Shown: positions 25,290-36,030, numbered from the stretch's first letter. The stretch is 64,000 bases of DNA from Sabellastarte sp. h YS-2021 (GCA_964017235.1 OZ024938.1:4207454-4271453), one strand, 5' to 3'. Translations and numbers: made by a program. Notes: generated from the sequence alone by a model not told the origin.

Positions 25290-25451
25290 GTCTAGTTATG
25301 ATGTCATCTAAACGTCAATATGACGTCTTTCAAAAACATCAAACTGACGTCTTTAAATAACGTTGTAAAGACATTGTAAATACATTGTAAGACGTCATGA
25401 TGTGTATTCAACATATTCTCAACGTCAGAACTACGTCGCATGCCGGCTGGG
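25290..25451 (-). mobile_element. Right end of a CCCAGC element with a GACGTC motif array
   Basis: Clustered acgtc/gacgt words (tgacgtcttt, aacgttg, gacgtcatg) end in gcatgccggctggga, the inverse of the cccagc start at 17624. The flank is atacaac. This could close the element that begins at 17624, or it may be a separate solo end. Confidence 0.5.
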
Positions 25452-26028
25452 ATACAACATTTTGAAAACTGCCAAGTCACAGTTGTCAAACCCCCCAAAC
25501 CGATGAAAACTTCCTGGGACTCTCTCGAACGAATATAAAAGAAATAGACGAGATTTCAGTTATTTGGTTATAGAAAACAAAATACATCAACTTTAGAAGG
25601 TATTTTCTGTTCTGTTCATGCATTTATATGGGCTTTTTATGTGGCAGACAGAATTTGCTTTATAACGGCCTTTAATCTTACATACGAGAGGGAAATGTAG
25701 AAGACTGTGAATACTAGTTCCATGTGTTCCCGAATACCTCAAAATGAGGTCCTCATTCCCTTTGAATACCTGTGCAATAAATAAAAAATTGTAACTTTAT
25801 GCTACAGATTGCTCAAGCAAAAGTCTATTAGGCTATTAAAGCTGCTAATTTTCAACCAGAAATTAATTACTGGTCATGAAAAATATATAATTAGTTCAGT
25901 AATGGTCTCATATTTTCAAAGCCTATATTGGTGTGCATTTTCCAATTATGACCACATTTTGCAATAAAAATTCACAATTTTATTTTAATTTTTTTTTTCA
26001 GATTCTGTACAAAATTTAATTGTTTTCT
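25452..26028. other. No gene seen
   Basis: AT-rich filler between the CCCAGC end and the first tRNA-like unit. Confidence 0.4.
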
Positions 26029-26104
26029 AAGTCTGAGAGGCCTGGGTTTGATATCCAGTGACGTAAACAAGACATCATAGCTTAGTGCTAGAACACCCAG
26101 TCTG
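26029..26104 (+). repeat. tRNA-like unit in permuted order, copy A
   Basis: A T-arm-like segment (cctgggtttgatatccag) comes first. It is followed by acgtaaacaa and then an acceptor/D-arm-like segment (gacatcatagcttagtgcta). Copies B (32894) and C (34462, minus) have the same order. This copy is the most diverged: its left end reads aagtctgag rather than cagactgag, and its D-arm has substitutions. Confidence 0.6.
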
Positions 26105-26783
26105 TTTTTTTTCTACAATTTCTTTAGATTTAAAAAAAAGGATTACACTTAAAAAGTTTACTTCAAGTATTAAATATGTTAAATGCTACATTAATTGTAT
26201 TGTTATATATTTAATCTGCATCCAAACTGTCATCAAAGGTCAGTGACTGTATTCACACTTAAGTCTTAGCCAAGTCTTACATTTAACTTTTATGTGGACA
26301 TCCCAGCAGGCAAAATAACATTGATCCAACGTTGAAGCAATGTCATACACTGATGTTGTGCCAACGTTGAATTCTGCACATTGGGTTGACGTCATATTTA
26401 GAATGTTGTTTCAACGTCTTATATCTGACGTTGTGTTAACGTCAATATTTTTACGTCAAACCAATGTGCAGATTTCAACGTTGTTTCAATGTTAGTATTT
26501 ATATAAATTTCAACGTTGTGTTCTAGTCAAATATTGTGACCATCAGTCCAAAGAAGGCCAAGGTAAAGAAAGTCATAAAACAACTTTGCATTTTTTATTT
26601 ATCTGATTTTTACAGTATACACTTTGTATGTCTTCTATGTAAAGACTACATGTGGTTTTTAAACTTTATAGAAACATTATGTTTGATAGACTTAAGAAGT
26701 AAAAAGCAAGTTACAACATAGTCTACCTGTTTATTCTGCCATTGCACAAAATAACTGAAAAGCATTAGCCCGACATGCATTCC

Positions 26784-26880
26784 CAGTAAACATTTGAAAC
26801 ATTTTAAAATGGGTTAAACATTTGCAAAACGTTTTTAAAACCTATTCAAACTTACCTCAGTCTCGATCAAATGTTTATAA
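26784..26880 (+). mobile_element. Solo left end of a CCCAGTAAACAT element
   Basis: cccagtaaacatttgaaac is followed by AACATTT/AAACGTTT words and matches the left end of the complete element at 28307. No right end is visible nearby. Confidence 0.4.
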
Positions 26881-27275
26881 GTTAAGCCTTTCATAATTTA
26901 TTCACCTTTAGTAGACAAGAAAGACTGATTAACGTTTGGAGCATTTATTCACAAGACACTTTGTTAGTTTAACTGCATACACTTAAGGGTACCTCAAAGT
27001 TTGCCTTAAATTAACTCTGCATTACTTAAGTACAATCACAAAAGTTGGACTTTACTTCAATATGATTAACTGTAAGCACATTTAAGGCTGCCTTAAAGTT
27101 TGACTTCAGTTTACACAATATCATGTTTTACTTTAAGGTTGGGGTGAGATCACCTTAAGATTAACAGCACTATGTTACCTCTGCAACTACTCTGCTGGTG
27201 TATTTAAAGTTTATTTACAGAAATGAAAAGGATTGTGAAACTGCCAAACGTCAACAGTAGTGGTAGGTCCTTGGG

Positions 27276-27495
27276 TTAGGTGATGAGTTGTTGGAAAGTC
27301 CGAGCTACACTGCCGGCTGCTTTTAGTGTCTTGACTAAGTACTTCCAGACAACATCTGATGTCCACCCTCCATGGGTACGAATATGATCAACATTTATGT
27401 CATTATCAAAAGACCAGCAGGCACCAGATCTACGCAGGGTGTGATAGCCATATTCCTTGGGTTCTAATCCTATGGCAGAGATGGCTTTCCTGAGA
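27276..27495 (-). CDS. Terminal exon of a tyrosine recombinase/integrase, partial
   Basis: On the minus strand tatttgctctcag forms a splice acceptor, followed by about 72 open codons to a stop. The peptide contains YGYHTLRRSGACWSF, matching the His-x-x-Arg box of tyrosine recombinases. It then has IRTHGGWTSDVVWKYL, matching the second His/Trp position and the tyrosine nucleophile with the usual spacing. The N-terminal arginine box and the SAM-like domain are not in this exon, and I could not find them with confidence upstream on the minus strand (27.7-29.8 kb). The frame is open further upstream but that part looks intronic. This C-terminal type is common in Crypton, DIRS and other eukaryotic recombinase elements; I cannot choose among them. 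The lone exon may be a pseudogene fragment. Confidence 0.7.
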
Positions 27496-28306
27496 GCAAA
27501 TAAATATACCAGTCTTAAGTTTGAGACCAAATCTGAGACTAAATTTGCTTGTGGTACATCACTTGGTATTGTAAGTTTGAAGATTGAAATTATTGTGAAG
27601 ACACTACAAAAATACACATATTTGACTAAGCATTGATTATTCATGCAACCACCATAAAAATGTAATGTACTCACCTCACTCATGTCATTGGTCAAAACCC
27701 TGTAAAAATTTATTATTATTGGGTGTTAATTTTATTTCTAATTATCTTAAATATACCAGATACAGTGAACAATTCTAGCTTAACAACATTCTGTGTTACA
27801 CTTACATCAGTTTGCATTAATATAATAAAATGTATCTGCCTTACCAGGCCATTTATTAGGTCACTGAAATTAAACTAATTAACTCTCTATTTAGCAAATC
27901 CAGCTCAGTAAAATGGCCTTGATACAGTAACACCAGTAATACTGTCTCATTCCCAGCACGAACTGTGGCTGCTGGCTACTTCTGTGTGTTACATTTCTGT
28001 TTAAATTTCTGTTTAAATTTTAAACTATGGAAACTAGGTATATCACTCATGTATTCATAACTTTTTTTTTCACTGCATACCTATTGGGCACTACAGAAAA
28101 AATCACTTTCCTAGATATTGCAAATAAATAAATCCCAAAATAAAGGCAAAATGTGACCAAATTTATAAATATTTTTGGTTTTAGGCAAAATAGGCTCTGA
28201 AAGTTTAGGCCAGTTATAGGGCCCTGTTTATTGCATGTTATTATTTTTATTACCATCCAGGAAACCTCAGGATAATGTAAGTGGTCACAATATTTAAACA
28301 TTCATA

Positions 28307-28784
28307 CCCAGTAAACATAGCAAACGTTTATAAACGTTCAGTAAACCTATAAATGTTTTTTCAACCAAATATAAATCTAAATATTGACAATATCATCAAA
28401 TTATATACTTCTATATATTTACTTAGAATGTAATGATGGCTTCAAACAACAGTGATACAGCAAGATATACCGTATTTTTCCAAAATATGGCCCGGGCGTT
28501 AATTATTTTCAAATGACATCAGACCAGGCGTTAAATTGAAATACAAAAACAGTGTTATAAATTGAAACCAGTGTGCTTGGTACCAGGCGTTAATTTGAAA
28601 CAGGCGTTTGAACCCGGGCATTATTTTGGAAATTTATGGTACTTACAGAAATATTTCTCCAGATTTTAAACTCATTTATAAACATTTATAGGCAAACGTT
28701 TAGGGACCCATCAATTTAAACCTAATCTAAACCATTGCTAGTTAGGTTTATAAGTGTTTATAAACGTTTGTAATGTTTACTGGG
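28307..28784. mobile_element. MITE with CCCAGTAAACAT ends and TA target duplication (478 bp)
   Basis: Left CCCAGTAAACATAGCAAACG and right (complement) CCCAGTAAACATTACAAACG form inverted repeats extending about 45 bp. Each end is flanked by TA (28305-28306 and 28785-28786). The GTTTATAAAC palindrome recurs within both arms. A TA duplication is typical of Tc1/mariner-type insertion, but the CCCAG terminus does not let me name a family. No ORF. Confidence 0.75.
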
Positions 28785-30129
28785 TACTGTTTCAAAAATA
28801 CTCAACTGATCTCACCTGAAATAAACTTTACTGTAACTATTGGAAACGATCTCCATTTGCTATCTGGCTGTCTTCTACTCTGCAGGGTCTTCTGGGGAAT
28901 TGTGCAAAGCCCACATCGATGGTACAGTTCCGTCATCCTCAGTGCCACCCTCAGTCCACGCTGCACAGGACCAGTTAAAATTTTGGCTCATATCTGAAGT
29001 TCAGTTTTAATTGTTTAAATTATTAACCTGAACTTAATGGTACACAGACTTTAGAAATCATTCAAGTTATTATTGAAGAAGCATACATTGTTAAAGTAAT
29101 GATCAGGTGGTTTCTAAGAACTGCGATCAGCAGTGAAAAACTATCCCATTTGACTAATGCATGATCAGATATAAAATCACAAATTTTGACATCAACAATA
29201 GTATCCTGATCACTAGGGATAGAATGAGTGACTTATGTGACCATGCAAAAATAAAGGTTTAGCTACCGTCAGTACTGCAATTTTGTTCCAACATTAAAAC
29301 AACAACATTATAACAACGTTAAAATATGAACGTTGGATCAACGTAATTTTTGCGTTGCACGAACATAAATATTTCAAAAAAACCTTTTCTTTGAACAAAA
29401 TAGACAAAATTTAAACATTGAATGTGAAATAGTCATTTATAGTCATCATAGATCATAAAAACACTCACATAAAATTATGCACAAGGTTAACATTGAAATT
29501 TCATTCTGTTCCACTGCACCAGATTGGTACAAAATAATAGCTGGGAAACATCAGTCCAAGTTTTAGAAGAATAATCAAACATGTGCACTAATAAATTACA
29601 CTAAAATATGTATATATGTCTGATACATAGAAAACTATACTAATATACACCGATTGAGAACATGCAGAGTGATATTTTAAGATACATATTCAAACTAACC
29701 TTAACTGATTTCTATCCAAAATGGCCACAGGAAGTAAACGTCACCATGTGACACATGCTATTCTGATCCCCAACAGTTGTGATAAGGTTGTTTCATAGTT
29801 GACAACGTCGGCAACGTATTTACAACTATAAAACAACGTCAGACGAACGTTGTGTGTCTGCTGGGATATAGCCAAATTAAGTCTAAGATTTAGCTAAGAC
29901 CTTTCAAGGATTACGTACCTAGGATGTCAAGGTATTGCCCTGCTAGGTACTATTGGCAATTTTTACAATAGAAAATGGCCTCTTTCATAAGATGTGGAAT
30001 TTTGTTGTTTTTTTTTTCAAATTTACTACATTTTGTGTATATATGCATTTCTATTCAATACATATTTTGAATCCACATCACAACACCACAAAGCTCTCAC
30101 AAATGTTAATGCTGAGGACAACCTACAAC

Positions 30130-30172
30130 GCCCCCCCCCCCCCCCCCCCTCCCCCGCAAAAAAAAAAAAAAA
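30130..30172. repeat. Poly-C run adjoining poly-A run
   Basis: About 20 consecutive C, a T, five C, then GC and about 14 A. It is followed by a TTA microsatellite near 30200. The frames through it encode only polyproline/lysine and are artefacts. Confidence 0.9.
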
Positions 30173-30183
30173 TGCAAAGTTAG

Positions 30184-32449
30184 CATTAATTACTTAATTT
30201 TATTATTATTATTATTATTAATTTTTTAAGTATTATGAATTTTTTTTCCGTGAAAAAGGCTAGTATGTTCACAAAAATATGTATTTCAAACTGAAAAACA
30301 AGACTGCAAATCACACATAGTGCAGGTATTCGCAGAATGTTGAGCACACATTAAACTGGTATTCATACAGACTTTTTAACAATTATATAAGTCGAATTTA
30401 ACCAAATATTTTAAAGTGTGCTTGTTTGTCAAGTATACCTACATTAATTTATTGTATATTTCAGCCATTGTCCTACTAAAACATTGTCTACACTTACAGT
30501 TACAGAATTTAATTGATTTTTTGTTATTTGTGTGTTATACTCGTTCGAGAGAGCTGCCGGAAGTCCACATTTCTCTGGTAGTCGATTGACGACTGTGCAA
30601 GTTATAAAGGATATATTGCACTTTTTATGCAGCTCCCTCCCCACAGCTTTCAAACATAAACAGCCATGTTAGCAGAATGCTGTGACGTATGAAAATGGAT
30701 TGCTTTCTCAGAGCCACTGTATATCCTAGTAATATTGCACTATAAACTGTACAGTAAATTTTTGTTTGGTGCAATCAGATTGTTTTAATTTACATAAAAA
30801 GTTATTCTACTTGAGTAAATTACCAATAATTACTCAAAGAGAATATTTCTTGCACCTTTTATAAATTGGAAACCATCTACAGGAAAAAACAAAACAAATA
30901 CACGTGCACAATAAAAGTTTTGTTTATTATTTGTTTTTTGTTATTAAAAATAGTGACAATGGACATGAAATATTCCAGGAGTAATTTGATATTAATTTAT
31001 TAAAAATACTTAGATTCAAGTACGTTTTCATTTGACATCCTACTCAAATATAGTCAATAATAACATGTTTCAATACTAGATTATGTGTTTAGGTTTTATG
31101 AACAATTCTTAATAAATGTTGTAATTTCAAGAATATCAACTTCTATGAATTTGATAATGCACACATTTTTATATCACATGAAAATATCATGACAGATAAA
31201 TTCTTATGGCAGAATTTGAAATTCTTTTCACAGAATTTCCAATCCTGGTATTGCAGTGGTTTAGAAGAATATCAAGTTCAGTCAGCAAAATTTAGATAGA
31301 ATTCATAATTCTGTTGAAGAAACTAACTTTACAGCATTCAAAAATTTCTCCTCATGAATTATGAATAAGATTCATTCAGAATTTAAATTATAACAGAATA
31401 TTCCTCAGCAAAATCAAATTGGAGGTCCAGATTTTAGATTACTTTAAAGAATTATAATTATCCCCTCTTTTTTGTTTACATAATATTACTTTTCTTTTTA
31501 TCAAGCCAACTGTGGTAGTTCAGCTGAAACATACCTAGCCATGGTTTGAATTTTGATGTCAGGAATTCTCATGTTTCTAGTATAATATACACAAGTTTTA
31601 TGAGCAGAGGTTTTAAAACTTTACATGAAATACCAGCAAAACCAAGCTTTGCAGAGATGTTTCATTAAAAAATGACATATGTAATTCAAGGGATTATTTA
31701 TAAGACTACACTATGTTTATTTAATTTTTTTTTTTATTATAAATAGTAATGGGGCCATCGAAGTAATTATTATTATGCTAAACATTCAGGAAAGAAGTTA
31801 GAATGAGTAAAACAATAAAATTTTAAAATCTGCCATATACAAACCCAGGTTTCAAATCATTAGCCCTTATGATTTTGTATATGGATAGAATCAAAATAAT
31901 CTTGTTAACTTTTGAAACAAGTTTAACTTACATTCAGTATTTTGTAGTCTAAATATTACTGACATAAGAACCACTGATATTATTTATATTCATATCTTCA
32001 TTTTCAGTTATACTGTCATCATCAGACAGAAAGGGTTCAGATTTATAAAAGCACTATGTTTCCTTTATGATTGCTACTGTTATCATCTCAAAAATTTGAT
32101 TTATTGTCACTAGTACCAACTTCTGATTCTGTGTATGATTATTGTATACAATTTTCAACACCAGAAGACATAATTCGATTTTAAACACAAGGAAATAAGT
32201 GCAAGAATACTGTAATCTTTACAGTGTGTTTTTGTACAAGTGGAAATCTCTGCCATCGTGTGACGTTGTACACACAAACTTTGGACTTCTGGCCTTGTGT
32301 TTTTTTCTTCCAAGAGGGAGGGAAATTTGAGTGATAAAAGTGAAAATAGTGGCATAAACATTGGCGTGGTGCAACTAGGAGAAGTGTAAATGTTTTTGTG
32401 TGGGATGTACTTTATATACAAATAAAAAAGTGGTATGTTAAATTTGGTG
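30184..32449. other. Long AT-rich stretch, no gene seen
   Basis: About 2.2 kb of AT-rich sequence with many poly-A/T runs. Around 30500-30720 the GC content rises slightly, with no splice-supported coding segment. Nothing else is recognised. Confidence 0.45.
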
Positions 32450-32730
32450 CTACAGGCTCTTTAAGAATGGTTTATAACTTTTCTGGTGTGTAAGTAAAGC
32501 CATAAATACCATATTATCGCCCATTGAGCAATCCACTTCCTGGTTTGTCTTGGTAGCAGGGGTTATAAAATGCTGAATAACTTTGGCATAACTTTGGATT
32601 TTGGCCAAATAAAGACCACAAGAAAGTACATTTCCAAAGCTTTCCAAATATAAAAGATTAGCAGATATAAGTTCAACGACTGATTTTTGAGTAATTTTTT
32701 TCAAAAGCTTAAATATTAGATTTCAACATA
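32450..32730 (+). repeat. Dispersed repeat shared in inverse orientation with 45540-45880
   Basis: The phrase order tgctgaataactttggcata, then ttccaaagctttccaaat, then gactgatttttgag reappears on the minus strand at 45540-45880 with moderate divergence. No coding capacity and no clear termini. Confidence 0.55.
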
Positions 32731-32734
32731 TATA

Positions 32735-32870
32735 AATTGCTTTAACATAAGATGGAAACATACATCCACTACTGTAAATCGATTATGCCTTTGCAGGTAT
32801 ACATGAAAAAAAATCTTTTATATTTTTTGAGATGCAGAACTATTTTTTGGGGAAATTGTTTATCTGTTCT
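32735..32870 (+). repeat. Dispersed repeat shared with 39975-40070
   Basis: acataagatggaaacatac, then atccactactg, then gcctttgc recur in the same orientation at 39980-40030. Short and diverged. Confidence 0.5.
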
Positions 32871-32893
32871 TACAAAAAAATTAAGTGTTACCT

Positions 32894-32972
32894 CAGACTG
32901 AGAGGCCTGGGTTTGATTCCCAGTGATGTGTAAATCAAGACATCATAGCTTAGTGATAGAGCACTCAGTCTG
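32894..32972 (+). repeat. tRNA-like unit in permuted order, copy B (79 bp)
   Basis: The unit begins CAGACTGAG and ends CTCAGTCTG, exact inverted complements. Within it, a T-arm (CCTGGG TTTGATT CCCAG) with B-box GGTTTGATTCC comes first. Next come TGATGTG, eight bases, then GACATCA. Last is a D-arm with A-box TAGCTTAGTGATAGAGCA. TGATGT and ACATCA are complementary, as the two strands of an acceptor stem. So the 3' half of a tRNA precedes its 5' half, and the unit's ends correspond to the two sides of the anticodon stem. Function unknown; the sequence is somewhat degenerate (no clear variable loop). Confidence 0.7.
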
Positions 32973-33179
32973 GGTGTATGCAAATGGAAGCAAAATAAAT
33001 ATTAAGTTCTGTACACTGACTTTAGACCTTGTTATATTAATTATGTAGCTGTATTTTCTTACCTTTTTACATCAGGGTATGTACATAGCATAAATACAAG
33101 ACAATACATGGAGCTTTTCAATGTATTCAAGTGTAAGTGTCAATAGAAATAGCACAGTTAAGTAAAACTACGTATGTGG

Positions 33180-33417
33180 CCCAGAAAAAAATTTAAAGGT
33201 CAAGGTCACTGCAGTATTGTGAAAGGTCAAATCAAAGTCATACCAAGATGTTGTACAATGTACTGCATGGGGGTTCTCTGGTGGCGTGACAATAGTCAAT
33301 GTTGCTTATGAAGTTTATATTGCTTTAATATTTTGAAAAAAATGTAGTCACTGGTCCAGCAGTAGCCCAGTTGTTGCCCACCATATCCTGACAGCCCTTA
33401 AGGGATGTGTTGTAAAA
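33180..33417 (+). repeat. Truncated copy of the palindrome-ended dispersed repeat
   Basis: It contains aaaggtcaaggtcactgc, gtgaaaggtcaaatc and the ataccaagatgttgtac block, and ends with acagcccttaagggatgtg and ttgtaaaaa. The palindrome has one changed base compared with 20829. Confidence 0.55.
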
Positions 33418-34140
33418 ACATTTTGTTTGCACATTGTTGCATTTTTAAAAACAAGAGCTCTTGGAGAGTGCAGACCTCTGCCAAGCGCAGATCCAGATGA
33501 TCCAGACAGTGATCCAGCTTTTCTTTTTTTTTTCTTCATATACTTTTTTGTTGGTTTTTATTTAAAAATCACCTAATATTAAAGCAAATTTGGCAATTAA
33601 TATTATACTCGGATTTCAACAATATATCTAGTATAAAATCCAACCTAAATTATGATTTTGTAAAAGTACCCCAATCCCCTATTTTGGTATTTTGTTGGAA
33701 AATCACGTTATTTTCCACATTATGTCGACATAGAAACTGGGATAAACACAAAATCAACCAACTGACACCAATTTTGACTCAATCAACTAACTTATGAAAT
33801 TTTAGTTAATTTATTTGGTCTATAGCAGCCAATAGCCGGTTTGAGACATTCCAACCTGAACTGACCTAAAAAACAATACAGTGCAATCATGCACGTCTGA
33901 CTGAGCAATTCTAAACTGAGAATTGTCGTATTTGCGAGTCTAGTACAATCAACAGTTTGCTCACTGCAATCATCCACTCAGTTGCCTAGACACATTATTA
34001 AGACATCCTTATGACCCAAGGTCACCAATACAATCAAATGGAGTCATTGTGCTCACACCACCCACATCCCATTATGATTTTCTTCTCCTAGACATAATCA
34101 CTAGGATTATTCAGACCATGGCTACCATAATCAGGACTGC
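33418..34140. other. No gene seen
   Basis: Holds a short phrase (gagctcttggagagtgcag, acctctgccaag) that partly recurs at 45270-45310, then AT-rich sequence. Confidence 0.4.
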
Positions 34141-34143
34141 CAG

Positions 34144-34220
34144 GGGTCGATTTTACGAACGGACTTAAGCCTGGTTTTAGGCTTAAGTTTAAGACTTTGG
34201 TCTTAAATTCTGTCAAAAAA
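34144..34220 (+). mobile_element. Left end of a Harbinger-like MITE, copy 4 (fragment)
   Basis: After CAG, GGGTCGATTTTACGAACGG leads into ACTTAAGCC..GGCTTAAGTTTAAGAC, the same plan as the ends at 16263 and 22526. A further gcgggcttag scrap lies at 34224. The remainder has been displaced or lost beyond the SINE insertion at 34238. Confidence 0.55.
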
Positions 34221-34237
34221 GTCAGCGGGCTTAGTGA

Positions 34238-34459
34238 GGGGGCTCGGTGGTGTAGCGGTTAGAGTTCTCGCCTCCAACCTCTGAGGCTGCCGGTTCAAAT
34301 CTCGTGCCGGGCACTTCATGTTGGAAAGTTGGTAGTTACTTGCCGATGCCCGGTGGTTTACAGTGCAGTATGCACTGGTTTCCTCCACCTGTAAACTACC
34401 TGTCGCAATATCACCCTGGCTGTTGAACGCGACGTAAAGCAACAAATAAATAAATAAAA
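34238..34459 (+). mobile_element. tRNA-derived SINE, copy 1
   Basis: The head has an A-box (ggtgtagcggttagagttc) and, 36 bp on, a B-box (ggttcaaatctc), with tRNA-like length from gggggctcgg to gccgggca. The body contains the tttacagtgcagtat and acctgtaaactacctgtcgc segments. The tail is gttgaacgcgacgtaaagc and an (aaat)n run. Relatives lie on the minus strand at 44535, 44830, 50129 and 52192. The ACGTAAA(A)CC-type tail resembles 3' ends of RTE-clade LINEs, the probable source of its reverse transcriptase (inference). Confidence 0.88.
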
Positions 34460-34461
34460 TG

Positions 34462-34540
34462 CAGACTGTGTGCTCTATCACTGAGTTATGATGTCTTGAT
34501 TCACACATCACTGGGAATCAAACCCAGGCCTCTCAGTCTG
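34462..34540 (-). repeat. tRNA-like unit in permuted order, copy C
   Basis: On the minus strand this is the same 79-bp unit as copy B, with the order T-arm, acceptor halves, D-arm. Differences include cacagtctg at one end and aactca for agctta in the D-arm. It abuts the SINE tail. It shares with copy B about 60 bp of upstream sequence (aaaattaagtgt.acctcag), so the repeat unit is longer than the tRNA-like part. Confidence 0.65.
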
Positions 34541-34736
34541 AGGTTACACTTAATTTTTTTTAATAACGATAAAAATTTTCACTGACTTTTATATCTCAAA
34601 AACTGTTCTTAAAGAATGCAGTTAAAATCGTGAGCAAAAGCTAAAACCTTGGTCCTAGGAATCTAACATACTCTTCATCTTTTAAGTAGAGATTAAGTGC
34701 CACAAAAAGTCGTTGCCTTAATTTTCAAAATCTGCC

Positions 34737-34839
34737 CTGTTTGGCATAGTGTGATGAGTACCCATCTCATCACTGAAGTAAAGCAGCACTGGGCTTGGTT
34801 AGTCCGTGGATAGGTGACCGTTGAGTTCTAATCCAGGTA
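34737..34839 (+). pseudogene. 5S rRNA-derived sequence
   Basis: Order and spacing follow metazoan 5S rRNA: a ccatctcat segment (5S: cgatctcgt), ctgaagtaaagcagcactgg (box A region), gcttggttagt, and ggataggtgaccg (box C region; 5S: ggatgggagaccg), ending near tctaatccaggt. It is well diverged, so it is not a functional rRNA gene. It may be a solitary pseudogene or the head of a 5S-derived (SINE3-class) element. A tail could not be delimited. Confidence 0.7.
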
Positions 34840-35929
34840 ATAATGAATATATAAACTTAATTTTTAAACTGCGATTTGTCATCCATTTTTTTTTTATTTT
34901 GATGCAGCAAAAAACGAGCAGAAGCTCTGTAAACATACCTCTCTATTGATGTATGCAACACATTTGTAAGTTTCAGAAATATCAAAGAAATATTGGCACT
35001 TGTTAATAGTACTAATTTGACAACTGACACTGGGCAAAAATAGGAGATATTGTATTAAAACTGCAGCATATAATTTTCATAAATTGTATAGTGTATATAG
35101 AATGAATTTATATAATTTATTCCTCCATTTCCAGTAATAATTTTAATAACATATATGTGTTAATGTACAGTATCCACTGAAATTACAGTGGAATGCAAAT
35201 ATTATACCCCTTGGTTTGTTTATACCTCGAGATCTGCAACGAGAATAGCCGTGAGAGCGAGAAGCCGGAAGTGCGATTAGGCTTATTAAAGTCAACCTGT
35301 TATCAAACCTTTGTGTTGTAAAATGGAGATACATATTTTACTTTACTATATATAATAATTTTCTTTTAACTTTCTTATTCGTTTGTGTACTTAAGTACTG
35401 AATAACACAAGTACCTACTCAGTGGTTCACATCAGTTAATGTGACAGTGAAACCGAAAGGCAATCTAAAAACACATATTCTAACTTTTGAGAGCTTGGGC
35501 AGGGTTCCCCTGTGGTTTGATGATCATTCATTATTTCATAAAATAAAATAAGTGGGCAATTGGGATATTTGTGGTATATATGAAGCAGTAGTAAACCTAT
35601 ACTGTTGCTTGTTGATTGTAATAAAATATGAAGATACATTTTATTTATAATCAAAATATTTATAATGCTTTCTGTTTAATTTGCTCCATCATTAATGTAC
35701 TTTAATACTGATTGACACAAGTACTTGAAGTAAATTATGTTCTTGTTTGGTTACAATATGAAATTTGAATTTCTAGTATTACTTTTATAGCATATAAATC
35801 TCCATCAAAAGGCCGACTTTGAGGGACAACACCCAAGAAACAGGACCAAAGAATTGAATGAAAGGGGGCTGGTTGGGTCTCTTCACTAGAGTAATTAGTA
35901 TATACTGGGTCTTCATATAAATCCATATC
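34840..35929. other. No gene seen
   Basis: AT-rich. The patch 35220-35300 has a few CpGs and cgagatctgcaacgag, without coding support. Two phrases with cacaagtac (35405 and 35717) mark a diverged duplication of about 300 bp. Confidence 0.4.
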
Positions 35930-36030
35930 CTCTGTGGCCTATTGGTTAGCAAGTTTGGCTTCTAATCATAAACAGTCACCATGTGTGGGTTCAAATCCCA
36001 TAATTGACAATGCTAAAACCTCAAGTTTGA
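35930..36030 (+). mobile_element. SINE head related to tRNA-Arg(UCU)
   Basis: ctctgtggcctattggtta (A-box), then tggcttctaatca (anticodon arm closely like tRNA-Arg TCT) and gtgggttcaaatcccat (B-box and T-arm) follow tRNA order. The acceptor halves do not pair and there is extra sequence between the anticodon and T arms. It is therefore a tRNA-derived repeat or pseudogene and not a working tRNA. A matching A-box region lies on the minus strand near 56800. Confidence 0.6.

Larger units (their letters stand above)
26301..29868. mobile_element. Candidate 3.6-kb element with CCCAGCAG inverted ends
   Basis: The left end reads tcccagcaggcaaaataac and the right end, reverse-complemented, reads tcccagcagacacacaacg. 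ACGTTG-type words crowd the first 230 bp and the last ~50 bp, pointing inward from both ends. Outside both ends lie mutually inverted segments (aagtcttagccaagtctta near 26260, and its imperfect complement near 29880-29915), so the element either sits in the middle of a small palindromic MITE or extends further out. Inside are a tyrosine-recombinase exon (27276-27495), a nested MITE with TA duplications (28307-28784) and AT-rich DNA. Pairing of the two ends is inference. Confidence 0.45.

Noticed and set aside
17624-25451. A single 7.8-kb element between the two CCCAGC ends
   Set aside because: The ends are only roughly matched (cagcaggc versus cagccggc) and the interior shows no gene; kept only as a possibility.
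29953-30197. Frames with polyproline near 30130
   Set aside because: Produced by the poly-C and poly-A homopolymers.
34737-34839. Functional 5S rRNA gene
   Set aside because: Too many changes from the conserved 5S sequence, and a single copy among other repeats.
35930-36010. Functional tRNA-Arg gene
   Set aside because: Acceptor halves do not pair and extra bases separate the anticodon and T arms.
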